Part shown: piece after piece, positions 24,491 to 35,096 of the stretch
Position numbering within the stretch: the first letter of the stretch is position 1
Layout: every line of letters starts with the position of its first letter
Source: Streblospio benedicti
Taxonomy: Eukaryota; Annelida; Polychaeta; Spionida; Spionidae
DNA: 64,000 bases
Direction: 5' to 3'
Assembly (NCBI GenBank): GCA_019095985.1
Contig: CM032669.1
Location: 8,183,880-8,247,879 of the forward strand
Made by a program: the position numbers and the translations under genes
Notes under the pieces: generated by a model
Database searches by the model: none
Seen by the model: only the letters and a program-made list of their open reading frames with translations
What the model was told of the DNA's origin: nothing

Positions 24491-25560
24491 CTGATAACCG
24501 TGGTACCCACACGTTAAATAAGTACAGGTCATTGGGTTGAAAGAGTGTGTGAGTGCTTGTATGAGTGACTAGCATTGTGCGCTGAATGTGCTGCCGATGC
24601 AAGTATACGAGAACTGATCAAATGATGATCAATAAAATGTGCCAATGACCTGGTGTAAATTGTAAAGTCATGAGAGCCAGACTGGGTTCAGGACTATAAA
24701 CCACCACATTTATTTACATTTATAAGTCAGTAAATGTTGTGAAGAATGGAGAATAAGGCCCTTGGTCGAGATTTATCACCAGAATACTTAAAAGATATAC
24801 TCAAATCATATGAGCCTGGAAGACCATTAAGAAGTACAAGATGACCACAAAAATATCTACATCTTGAATCAAATTGTTACTAACTATTAATATGTATATT
24901 ATTAAGCGCATTAGTACAATGCGCTCTACAAACAAATGATCAAGTAAAGATCAAGTTAAAGATGTTCAAAAGATTATCAGTTACTGGTAGCACACCTATA
25001 GCACCACAATATTCTTATATGTTACAATATCCGAAATCATGTCCTATCAATCATAAGTTTTTTCGACAATTAGTGTATTTGCAAAGAGTCAATGAAGCAA
25101 ATAGCAGTATCTATAATTTAAGCAAGATGTATGGAAAACAATCTCACAATTGCAAGTTTCTAGTAAGTATTTCAAAATAATCACAAGTATAAAATCATAA
25201 CACAACGCACCAAAATACTGTCTCCATCAAAAACTTACGCACGTGCGCGCATACATGCATTTGATAGTTTCATTTTTGACACACTAGCATCGATCGAAAT
25301 AAGCAGTCGTTACCATACATTCTCTTTCCTCATATTACTGTAAGGATTTTTGCTTACTCAAGACAATCTGTTTCTCCAAAAAGGTATCATGTCGAGGCTT
25401 CCTGTCTCCACCATTGAGACTAGTCTACCTGTGCTTGTGTTGGCATAAATCAACCGGTAATCAGTTTCCCCACGACACGTTCAAGAGCTCGACATTATGC
25501 AAGGTTTTAAATCAGTTTTTTTGAAGGTCGTGAAGGTCAATCAGACATCTATTGTGATAA
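24491..25560. repeat. Duplicated block, copy 2, non-coding part
   Basis: Collinear with 18770-19800 at high identity, including long identical runs. It contains an extra segment at about 24500-24720 with the module gccaatgacctggtgtaaa (24641), which also occurs many times in the intronic array at 36-42 kb. It ends at the assembly gap. Confidence 0.75.
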
Positions 25561-25660
25561 NNNNNNNNNNNNNNNNNNNNNNNNNNNNNNNNNNNNNNNN
25601 NNNNNNNNNNNNNNNNNNNNNNNNNNNNNNNNNNNNNNNNNNNNNNNNNNNNNNNNNNNN
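25561..25660. other. Assembly gap (100 N)
   Basis: Exactly 100 N, placed at the junction of duplicated block copies 2 and 3, where an assembler would be expected to fail. Confidence 0.98.
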
Positions 25661-26781
25661 TTTGGTTTCGTTTTTTTCCCCAAAGGGGAAATTTTAAGGA
25701 TTTTGGGCTTTTTTTCCCCCACTGGGAGGGGAAAAAAGAGACCGATTTTTCCCCAAAAAAAGGAGGGGTTTAAAGGTTTGGTTTTAGAAACTTGGGGAAT
25801 TCCATTAAGTTAAAAAATCTGATTCAATAAATGTCCCAATGACCTTTAAATTTAAACAAAGCCAGAGGGGGCAGGTTATAAAATCCCCTTTTTAATTTAA
25901 AGTCAAAAGGTGAAGAAGGAGTTTTAAGTAACAAGGCCCCTTTGGTCGAAATTTATCCCCAGAATTTTAAAAATCATAAATATATGACCTGGGAATTAAG
26001 GGGGAAAAGATGACCAAAAAACACATTTAATAATTTTATAATATTAAATGTTTAAAGGCATTAGTACAAGCCTTTCAAAAATCAAGAAAACAAAAGATTT
26101 CAAAAATCATATGGTGGAAAACTAAAAATATTTTTATTTAAATTCCAAAATATGTCCTATAACATAATTTTTTTTCGACAATTGGTATTTAAAAAATAAG
26201 GAAAAATAGCAGTATCATAATTTGCAAGTTTAGGAAAAAACAATTAAAATTGAAGTTTTAGTAAGTTTTTTCAAAAATAAATAAAAATCAAAACCCAAAG
26301 CACCAAAAATGCCCCATCAAAACTTAAACGGCGCGCTCCCTATTTGATGTTTTTTTTTACAACTAGCATCGTCGAAATAAGCAGTCATTACAATACATTT
26401 TCTTTTCTCATATTATTGTAAGGATTTTTTGCTTTTCGTGACAATCTGTTTCTCCAAAAGGTATCGTAATGAGGGATTCCTCAAAGGTTATGACTTCTGG
26501 AACAAAATTATGCATACTTGCTTGGAAAAAAACAACAAAAAGAACGACAACAAAAAGTACACGCAGAAAACGACGCTATTGTAGCCCCTATAAAATCTCC
26601 TCCATGTTATTCCTGCTTTCTGCATGTCCTGCAGTCTCCACCATTGAGACTATTCGCTTTGCTTGTGTTGGCATAAATCAGCCAGCAATGGTAATCAGTT
26701 CCCCACGACACGTTGAAAGAGCTCGACATTATGCAAGGTTTTAAATCAGTTTGAAGGTCGAAGGTCACTCAGACATCTATT
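25661..26781. repeat. Duplicated block, copy 3, first part looks like low-quality sequence
   Basis: From about 25661 to 26460 the text follows 24640-25400 (and 18830-19480) word by word, but with stretched homopolymers, dropped bases and merged words, a pattern of poor trace ends and not of natural decay. From about 26460 onward it is clean and collinear with 19490-19797. Nothing here should be used for dating or coding calls. Confidence 0.7.
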
Positions 26782-27500
26782 CTTCAGTTCCCAATTGCGC
26801 AGAAAAGTTGCGCACTCGTCATATTTTATAAACATTTGAGACACAAAAGTCCATGGGTACTTCCAGTATATGTTATAAGCCCATTTAAAAATCGCATTTA
26901 ATGCTATATAATTCAAAGTGTGTATTCTACACAACATTGATGGCTGTTACACTGATAGACGTTGGCAAATTAAGTAAGTACATCTACCGGTATTTGAAGC
27001 GTGCATTCTTCAATACAGTGAAGTTGTCAACTTTTTTCTTCACTGGCTGTCTGCAAATTTGACCAAGTACCGGCTTTTGCTCATAACTTCGTCAATTTTT
27101 TAAAATCCGATAACATATTCGTAATCCTCATTAAAAATACTACTGGGAACGCTATTTGAGGCATGCATTCTTCTTAATAGTGAAGTTAAAACATTTGTAT
27201 CATGCACAAACCACACAGGTCGTCTGCATTTCTTTCACGAAGACTGGTATTCTGCCCATATCTTCGTCAATTACAATGCTAACTAAAATCCGATAACAGA
27301 TTCGTAATCCTCACTCAGAATTCTATTACGAAAGTACTTTACATGAATGACATAGGATAAGTGATAGCTGAAAATTACCTTAGAATATTTAAAGTCGTGT
27401 TAGTTTACAATGACGCGAGCGACCGGAAGCAGTCAATGGACTGTTTGGTTTGGATTAATTCTACTGCGCAACACGTCCCGCGCAACTGGGGAACTGAAGA
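26782..27500. mobile_element. Non-autonomous TIR DNA transposon, about 719 bp
   Basis: The ends CTTCAGTTCCCAATTGCGC and (complement of the right end) CTTCAGTTCCCCAGTTGCGC are inverted repeats of about 20 bp. The equivalent position in copy 1 (about 19797, catctattgtgat) is uninterrupted, giving a natural empty site. A short ATT (26779-26781 and 27501-27503) flanks both ends. The interior holds two diverged units of about 170-180 bp (near 26990 and 27165; shared words include gcattcttc and aaaatccgataaca). No transposase frame is seen. The family is not assigned. Confidence 0.8.
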
Positions 27501-28019
27501 ATTGTGATAATTTTGAGCTTATTTTAGGCATTATTCTAGGCGGCAATAGTAGGATATCGAAAATGAAGCTGCAATGAGAGGGTTGAAGTTGAAGAACCAC
27601 GCTTATTCTAAACGACTTTATATAGATGCAGTCAATCCGCGTTGTTTTCGTAGTTGAATCACGTTCGCGTTGTCTGGGGGCTTGTATCCCGTCAGTCGAA
27701 TGTAGCTGGGTGAAATCGTAGCTAAACTTTGCTTATGGTGAAAGTAGAGTTCAATTCCGGTATCTCTACCATTGAAGAACCACGCTTATTCTAAACGACT
27801 TCATTCGATCTTAGTTATGTCCCAACTCCCCGACTTCTCCTCCGGGGAGCCCTCCATATCGCACGCAGACTCTGCTGCGTTCGCCTCGCCCAACAGCTAG
27901 CGGTGTGCCGTATGGCTGACGTGAGTTATGGCTCCCGTGCCTATACGTCACACCGCAAAGTAAACAAGTCCCACACTTATATAAAGCAAGTGCATGAAGG
28001 TGGTGAGCCGCCCAGCTTG
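27501..28019. other. End of duplicated block and a 31-bp direct repeat
   Basis: The block shared with copy 1 ends near 27580. A 31-bp direct repeat beginning ttgaagaaccacgcttattc starts at 27589 and again at 27772, enclosing about 150 bp. A GC-rich segment with no readable protein follows (27820-28010), containing a TATATAAAG word. The origin is unknown. Confidence 0.5.
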
Positions 28020-28665
28020 GAGTTTTTTATTTGATTTATTTCGTTTATCACAGGCATATTAATTACAAAGTAAATAAAAGATTACAAATAAGTAAAAAAA
28101 ATATAAATAGAAGTAAAATTGAATAGAGATATACAAATATGATAAAAATGAACCATGTGACAAACAAGGAGCACTAAAAAGATAATCACTGCTGTCTTTC
28201 TCCCTCACGGAGGGTGAGTCGGGGGTTCCCTCCAGATCTCGCTGCAGCACCACCTTATCGGAGATGGTTGAAGTAGAACGGTAGATAAATCAGTCATCGG
28301 CAAATAGGCGACAAACGGTGGTTAGATCAAGAACTGATGGAAGATCATTCACGTACAATAAGAACAGCAGCGGTCCCATCACCGTGCCCTGTGGTACTCC
28401 GGACAACAGTGCGTCACTGCTTGTGCGACGATCTGAATGTGAACGAGCAACGGTTTGTGTGCGACCCTGCAATAGATTTGCTATCATCCTCAGTTTGTTC
28501 CCTTGTATGCCATAAAGTCTCAACTTGCACAGCAAACGCTGATGTGGAATGTCATCAAATGGTTTAGAAAAATCGAGGATGGCAATATCCACCCTAGCGT
28601 CCAGTCGCTTCAACAAGTGATTTGTTGCAACTGGGAGTTGGGAGTTCATGATCAGGGCTGCTTTC
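28020..28665 (-). mobile_element. CR1-like LINE, internally deleted
   Basis: The minus strand encodes RT motifs AILDFSKPFDDIPHQRLL, SGVPQGTVMGPLLFLLYVND and CRLFADD (28649-28290), the palm region of a CR1-like reverse transcriptase. Directly after FADD the frame jumps to a C-terminal tail and a 3' untranslated region ending in A-rich sequence at about 28020-28060, so the segment between the catalytic motif and the C-terminus is deleted. KPFD replaces the usual KAFD. The 5' part is also missing (a typical 5'-truncated insertion). Confidence 0.8.
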
Positions 28666-28743
28666 CCGCAGGTAGAATTGTTCTTTCCTTAATCTTTAGC
28701 AATTCATTCAAAGCACATCTCTCTTCTTTGGAAATATTCGAAG

Positions 28744-28801
28744 TGTGAGTGTGTGTGTGTGTGTGTGTGTGGGGGGTGGAGGGGGTGTGTGTGGGGTGTG
28801 T
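28744..28801. repeat. (GT)n microsatellite
   Basis: A run of GT dinucleotides passing into a G-rich GTGGGG-type region. Confidence 0.95.
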
Positions 28802-29255
28802 TTCTTGTGTGAAACCAGTCTCCTCCGCTCGGATTGGTTCTCTCTCGCCCAAGTCACTGACTAACAAGCAGGCCTTTTCTATAGCAATCACAAAGTCCTG
28901 AGTCATTATTTCATCCGATGACACAGCGAAATGTAGGGTCTAGTTGTTTTTTTCCTGCTAAGAAACATTTTTTTCCGGAGACCTGATAAAAGCAAACTGT
29001 TTTTCAGTGAACATTTTTTTGTTTCATTTCTTAATGTTCAGCGAAAAACAAACAATTCTTTTTTCATCAATCGCTAATCATATACATCGTTTCTATTTTA
29101 CAGTTATACATTGTTCAATCTGTTCATGTAATACCAAATAAAAAAAAAAAATTACGTTAGTTGCAGTTCAGTCAATTTCACACAATGTCATATTCACAAA
29201 TCTATGTCACCGAATATAAAAAATTGTCATTTCTGGGTGGATCGGCTGAAATGGA

Positions 29256-30135
29256 TCAATATTTATTATGTAACAGCCTGAAGACGAAGCAGGCCAATGT
29301 CATCTGGTCCTGCAAGACGTCACAGACGATGAAGCAGGTCCTGACAACAATGACAGTGCCGTAGCCTCCCGGAAAAATGTAGTATGTGATGGGAAATGAC
29401 CAGAGACAGATGAAGCATGACGTAGCTAGATGCCAATGGTCGACTGATGATGATTCAGGGCCCACTGAAGCGTAACCATCGTCCTCTTCTTCAGCCTTGT
29501 GTAGTTTTCTTTCTCTTCTTTCCTCCCCCTGGCTATGCTGTTGGGCTGCAGCAAGATTAAGTGCAACGGCTGCCATACTTACCATTTTTCTTTTTCAGAG
29601 ACACAAACAACAATGGCAAAATTTATTATTTATTGCCTCATGTGCATATGTTGTAGCTAAAACTTTCGGGATCTTCATGAAAATTGTCAGCAAGCAGCAA
29701 AAGACCTAACGACGGACAAATTAGCCCTCCAGACGAACCAGAAAAGCAAAACGTTGATCCAGTTCAACAACTCAATAATCCATAACGGGAGCCTACAGGC
29801 CGAAAAAGTCAAAATCACTTCTCCAGAGAAGTGATAACACCTTTTTGGCCAGAAGCTGGCAGAAGTGTGTCATTTTCTCTGTGTTGACAGCATTAAAATT
29901 GGAGCATCGTGCTGTTGGAAAAGATGCTTCTGTTTCATGCTTCCATTGCTTCAGATTTTAACGGCAGTGGCGGCACTTACGGTCTCATCTGTCAAATGTA
30001 ATCCTCCCAGAGCAGCAGACGAGGCCACAGCTAAGGTGAAAGACCTTGGGATGATGCAAATGCAAGAGAAAGCCCCCCCCCCAGACAGCCCCGAAAAGCA
30101 TGTAGATGGTGTGGTTTGGTGCCACATAAGCCGAA
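29256..30135 (-). pseudogene. Possible two-exon remnant of an unrecognised multi-pass membrane protein
   Basis: On the minus strand, 29528-29256 encodes 90 residues: an acidic/basic segment (KLHKAEEEDDGYASVGPE), then hydrophobic helices (HLATSCFICLWSFPITYYIF and the GTVIVVRTCFIVCDVL region), ending at TGA. Its third-position bias (frequent C) looks coding. An acceptor (AGCCAG|GGG) in phase 0 matches an upstream donor ACC|GTAAGT at 29980, whose exon (about 30135-29981) encodes AYVAPNHTIYMLFGAVWG and, after a G-run that shifts frame, FTLAVASSAALGGLHLTDET. The G-run may be a sequencing error or a disabling mutation. The last two helices faintly recall helices F-G of microbial-type rhodopsins, but no retinal-binding lysine is in the expected place, so I do not assign a family. 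Confidence 0.3.
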
Positions 30136-30986
30136 AAAAAAAAAATCAGCCCAGAACCGGCCAAAAGTGCCCCATTTCCCTGCCGAACTAGCCAAAACAC
30201 GTCACTTTTGAGGCCAGATCACTCACGATCCACCCCAAAATGACAAATCTGGCGTCTATTATAGGATATATTGCTACAACAATGTAAATTCGATTCTTAA
30301 ATAAATTGATCACCACATATGTCAATTAGTCAATACATAGAATTTAGAGATTTTGAACAAGTTATAATTTTAGTTTGGAGAGTCCAGTGTGACCAAAACT
30401 AAGAAAAGGCTAGACTCGAAGAGCAACTCAAAAGGAACCAAGACAAAGTATATAAAAGATGTGTGTAGTATGAATAAGAATGTGAAGGGAAAGCTTGCTC
30501 AGTATAAACTGTCAGTATGTCAGAAAAAAAAAATTTCTTGTTAATCATCAGTAATCACGATATTTATTAAATAACCCACTTACTAAAAGCCCATCCCTAA
30601 ATTGATTAAGCACTTACCATATGAAAATGTAATAGTTATATTTGATCCAACGTCAGACATCAACGTTGGGTCAAGGTTGATCGAACGTCTGTGCCCACTG
30701 GGTTGACTTTGGTCTGGTTTTCGTTGAAGTGGTTGGGGGTGGGGGTGGGGATGGGGGACGCCCCATGTGCCCCTCTGGATCTACCTATGCATGGAAGTTT
30801 GAAAAGAAATGGCACCCCCTCAGAACCCATGGTGTTGATTTGATTAAAGAAAAACAAAAAAAACAAACAAACAATTTTAGCATGTTTGTTGAACTTTAAT
30901 GCCCACCCCGAAACTAACTAAAGGTCCGCCTCTTTATTGCTACAGAATTTCGTTCGTCATGACCTTGTTAAATATAGTATAACACT
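30136..30986. other. No gene recognised
   Basis: AT-rich sequence with a G-rich run (gggggtgggggtgggg near 30734). It lies between the possible membrane-protein remnant and the LINE tail. Confidence 0.5.
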
Positions 30987-31160
30987 TTTTCTTCTTCTTC
31001 TTCTTCTTCTTCTTCTTCTTCTTCTTCTTCTTCTTCTTCTTCTTCTTCTTCTTCTTCTTCTTCTTCTTCTTCTTCTTCTTCTTCTTCTTCTTCTTCTTCT
31101 TCTTCTTCTTCTTCTTCTTCTTCTTCTTCTTCTTCTTCTTCTTCTTCTTCTTCTTCTTCT
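30987..31160 (-). repeat. (GAA)n/(TTC)n microsatellite, tail of the CR1-like LINE
   Basis: About 58 uninterrupted CTT units on the plus strand, i.e. AAG/GAA on the LINE-sense minus strand. It begins exactly where the LINE 3' untranslated region ends (AATTACATAT, then AGAAGAAG), so it is the LINE's 3' tail and not an independent microsatellite. The poly-Leu, poly-Arg and poly-Glu frames through it are not genes. Confidence 0.85.
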
Positions 31161-34100
31161 ATATGTAATTGGCACACCTCTAAATGAGTATCACGCCAAT
31201 GGAGTTGTGTCAGCGTGATTAAGCCTGGTAGTCCTTAAGTCTGGATTTGAACATTTCGATGGTGGTACTTTCGGCGACGTCAGCCGGGAGGTTGTTCCAT
31301 GCTGGTGTAGTTGCAACAAAAAAGGAGTGTTTGTAGTTGTTGGTGGTAGCTCTGATGGTTTTGAATTTGAAATTGTGTGCTGCTCGGGTACGGGTGTCCG
31401 CTTGTTTGAGGACTTCGCTATCGTCCACAGGGACCATCACAAGCCCGTGTATAATTTTATAGAAAAGGATCAGTCGTTGGTCTTCTCGCCTGCTCCGGAG
31501 GTCCTGCCAGTCTAGGAGTTTCAGCATGGCCGTCACACTACTATCATAGGTGTAATTGTTTAGTGTGAAGCGAGCGGCCCTACGTTGCACCATTTCTAGG
31601 TTGTTAATGTCTTTAAGGAGGTGCGGGTCCCATGCTGTGGCTGCATACTCTAGCACTGATCTGACCAGGCTGTGGTAGGCGGTTTCCTTCAGCTTTTTTG
31701 GACATAACTTTAGGTTACGTCTGAGGAAGGCCAGGGTGGTGTTAGCCTTGTTTGAGGTGTTTGCAGCCTGGATAGACCAGCCGAGATCGTTTGAGATTGT
31801 TATCCCTAGGTACTTGGTGTTGTCAACCTGTTCTAAGATCTCTCCGTCGATTGTGTAGAATTTTGTTGCTGGGTTGCGAGACCTGGAAATGGTCATGACA
31901 TTGCATTTTTTGGCATTAAACACCATGCCCCACTTGTTACACCACCTTGAAAGGGAATCCAGGTCATCCTGTAGGGCCTGCTGGTCCTCCTGTGAGTGTA
32001 TTTGTCTATATAGTAAACAATCGTCGGCAAAAAGCCGCACCCTGGATGTAACATTTTTGGGGTAGATCGTTTATGTGTAGGAGGAAGAGGATGGGCCCCA
32101 ATACGGTTCCCTGTGGTACACCGGAGTCTACGTCAATGTGATCAGAGGAAGTACCTTCTACCAGGACACACTGTGTTCTCTTTGTGAGGAAGTTTGCAAT
32201 CCATGTATCCACCGGTGTATGTCACCTCTGATATCCGTAGTGGTCTAGTTTCCCCCAGGAGGGACCTATGGGGCACCGTGTCGAATGCCTTGGAGAAATC
32301 CAGGACCACGACATCCGTCTGGGTGCCACGGTCCCTGAATCTCATCAGGTCGTGGATTGTTGAGATCAGTTGAGTTTCACAGGATCGCTGTCGCCTGAAT
32401 CCGTGTTGGTATGGTGTGAGGATGTTGTATTCTTCTAGGTGTGGATTGCAATATGATGGCACACGATGTGTTCCATCAACTTAGTACATATACACGTGAG
32501 TGAGACTGGGCGATAGTTTACTGCTGCATGCTTACTGCCCTTTTTTGAAGATGGGCGTAACATATGCTTTGGTCCATTCATCAGGGGAGCCTTCCATCAG
32601 TGAGCGATTTTTCAAAGATGATGGAAAGGCACGGAGCAAGTTCAGGGGCTAGTTCCTTCAAGATGCGGCCAGGAATGCCATCTGGGCCAGTGGCTTTTTG
32701 TGGGTTGATGTTGCTTAGGAGTTTCTGTACTCCTTTTGTTGTTACATGGAGCTCATTTATGTGGTGATACACGTTGCCGGATAGCCTAGGTGTTTCATTG
32801 CCGGCATCCTTGGTGAACACTGATTGAAATTGTTCATTTAGTATGTTGGCTTTTGTAGTACTGTCTGTGTGGAGCTTCCCCTGTTTTAAAAGTGGTGCCA
32901 CCCCTATGTTCTCCTGTCTTTTGGATTTTATGTATTTCCAAAAGGGTTTGCTGTTCTTATTTAACATGCTTTCCGTAAGGGTGTTGTTTACATACTCATT
33001 GTGTGCTCGTCTGATGGTCGTCTGGCATTCTTTCTTGATGTTCTTGAAGTTCTCTCTGGCCCTTGCTGTACCTGACTTCTTGTACTTGTTGTATGCACGG
33101 TGTTGTTTTTTGCACAGTCGTTTTACTACTGATGTTATCCAAGGAGGGGAATATCGAGTTGGTGTGGTTTTTGTAGGCACATGCTTGGAGATGAGCGATT
33201 TGGTATGCTCCTTAAATGCTGTCCAGGCTGTGTTTACATCCCATTCCTCATATGATCTTAAAAATTCCTGTTGGAATATCTCCGTTTCGCTCTTCATTTC
33301 CTCCCAATTTGCACGGGCGTAGATGGGAACTTGCCTCGGCTTGGACTTGATGTAGGTTGGGCGGATATCGCAATCAGCCAAGATGATGCCATCGTGGTCG
33401 GAGATACTGGGGATGGTTGCTGTTTCCTTGATACAGCCTGGCTTGTTTGTGAGGAGTAGGTCCAGGACACGGTCTTCTCTTGTTGGTTCTCGCTGGAGTT
33501 GGGTGAGATGGTGGTCATTTATTATGGTCAGTAGCTTCTCATGGAGAGGTTTGTGACGCGATTCCCTCTTCACCATTGATGTATTACAGTCAATGTCTCC
33601 GGCATTGAAGTCACCGCCAATGATGATGGTGCTGTTGGTGGTATTCCGTGACTTCTGTGCTATTTGGTTGAGGCTGTGGTTTAGTGCCTCTAGGGGTTGT
33701 TGTTTTTGGTCTGGGGGGCGGTAGAAAGCTCCTAGATATAGCTTTCTTTGACTCCTAAATGAGACACTTGCCCAGACCATTTCGCCTTCTACATCCTCGA
33801 GTTTTACTTCTTCAGCTGCAAACTTGTTTTTAACTGCGACTAGGACTCCTCCTCCACCGCGGATTCTATCTTTCCTCACACAGGTGTAGTGTTCTGGCAT
33901 GAACTCTGCGTTGCTTATGGAAGCATCCAATTTGGTCTCAGTCATTAGAATTGCTTCAGGGTCGGTATAGTCAACCAGGTTTGCTAGTCGATCAGCCTTT
34001 CCTGATATGCTATTCGCGTTTACCACCAGGACCCTCCAGTTCTTCTGCTTTCCCGGTAGCAGGTTGCTATCAGATAGAGAGGAATTTGTGGACCCGGGTG

Positions 34101-34860
34101 ATGGCTGGCTGCTTGACGAGGATGCCAGTTCTTGGCGGCGTGGCAGTGGCTGATGTGAGGTCTGGTAGATGTGCGAAGGTGATGTCCTATTAATATACGC
34201 TCTGGTGCCAGCTGGATACCTTGGTAGGATTGGGCTACTGTGCATCGGTGGATTAAACACTGCATCTGGTGAAGGCAGTGTGATGTCCGCGTCTGCTAGT
34301 GGTTGGAAATAGTTTGATGTTTCATATTCGTATGAGTGAAAAACTGAAGAATCAAAGCTCATGGTTTGGCACCTGCAGCAGAGCCATGAAAAACTATGGG
34401 TACACAGATACTCGTAACGTGTGGCGTTGTTGTCCATACAGGAAATATGGAACCAGGTGCTGCATTCGTCGCAGCATACAGCTCTGTTCGTCCATGTCAC
34501 AGGTGACTCACATAATCCGCATGGGTAGACTGTGGTGTTTGGGCCTGGGTTAAGTTGAATGTCACCGCTCAGGATTAGCACAAGAAGAGTGATTGACGAG
34601 TAGCTGTTTTTCACACGACACTTATCCTTCAACATGGGTCTGGTTTTGTTTGTGCACATACCGAGTGAGGGGTTTTTCACTACAATGTCTCTGGTAGCTA
34701 CTAATGTGGGGGTGAGGGACGTGTCAGGCCCACTAGGTGCATTTGCAAGATTTGCTACGTACCAAATGCTGGTTAGTCTCTTCATGTAGGTAGATTGATG
34801 GTTTAGTATCGATGCCATCGTGGGCCTAAGTGTCAAATGATATCTGCAGTCTCTACACAG
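31161..34860 (-). mobile_element. CR1-like LINE, nearly full length, with 2A-like peptide, PHD finger, APE endonuclease and RT
   Basis: A minus-strand frame of 751 codons (34836-32581) encodes, in order: a hydrophobic stretch and 2A-like peptide (residues 90-99); a C4HC3 PHD-type zinc finger (C106, C109, C122, C125, H130, C133, then C153/C154 and C156); a Ser/Pro-rich spacer; an apurinic-type endonuclease (NANS 272-275, TETK 299-302, YRPP 372-375, GGDFNAGD 407-414, SDHDGI 479-484); and the start of RT (KATGPDGIPGRILKEL, from 714). RT continues in other frames: VVLDFSKAFDTVPH near 32270, SGVPQGTVLGPILFLLHIND near 32090, and LFADDCLLYR near 32035, then a 273-codon frame to the stop at 31219. 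At least four or five single-base frame breaks fall in RT, some at homopolymers, so this copy is inactive or carries sequencing errors. A 7-bp stem (atcacgc/gcgtgat, 31190-31219) sits in the 3' untranslated region. Confidence 0.92.
34540..34569 (-). other. 2A-like ribosome-skipping peptide in the LINE ORF
   Basis: Residues 90-99 of the LINE protein are SGDIQLNPGP, preceded by hydrophobic SSITLLVLIL. The core matches the 2A consensus D(V/I)ExNPGP except that Q replaces E. In known 2A peptides the ribosome fails to form the final Gly-Pro bond, releasing the upstream peptide. 2A-like sequences are known in the N-terminal region of several APE-type LINEs of invertebrates. Here it would release about 98 residues from the PHD-endonuclease-RT part. 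Activity with Q in that position is not certain. Confidence 0.7.
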
Positions 34861-35096
34861 TCTCTACACAATGATCACTACTCACAGACTGATAAGTTTG
34901 TTTATCCGCGCCACTGTATACGTGCTACGTAAAGTAATCTATCCAATACAATCAATACAGTGACTCGAAGGTAAAGTGAGTACTGTTCGCTTACTGATAA
35001 ATATCTTTCTCATTCCAGTCAACAGATTCGAAGGAGACGCGCGAAAGTTGAAATTAGGACAAAAAAGTTGAATAAATAGCGGTTAGTGACTCCAAG
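34861..35096 (+). promoter_or_regulatory. Upstream region / 5' UTR of the protamine-like gene
   Basis: This 236-bp segment lies between the LINE 5' end and the start codon at 35097. It holds a CCAAT word (34942) and a possible 48-nt intron (AAG|GTAAAGTGAG at 34971 to TTTCTCATTCCAG at 35018), so the 5' untranslated region may be spliced. No clear TATA box lies at the right distance. The LINE insertion, head-to-head with this gene, may have displaced or supplied promoter sequence. Confidence 0.3.

Noticed and set aside
27740-27775. tRNA-like 3' end (ttcaattcc before a ctctacca ending)
   Set aside because: No matching 5' acceptor strand, D-arm or anticodon arm lies upstream at tRNA distance.
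30937-31218. 93-residue poly-leucine frame and matching poly-Arg and poly-Glu frames on the minus strand
   Set aside because: They are translations of the (CTT)n/(GAA)n microsatellite that forms the LINE tail.
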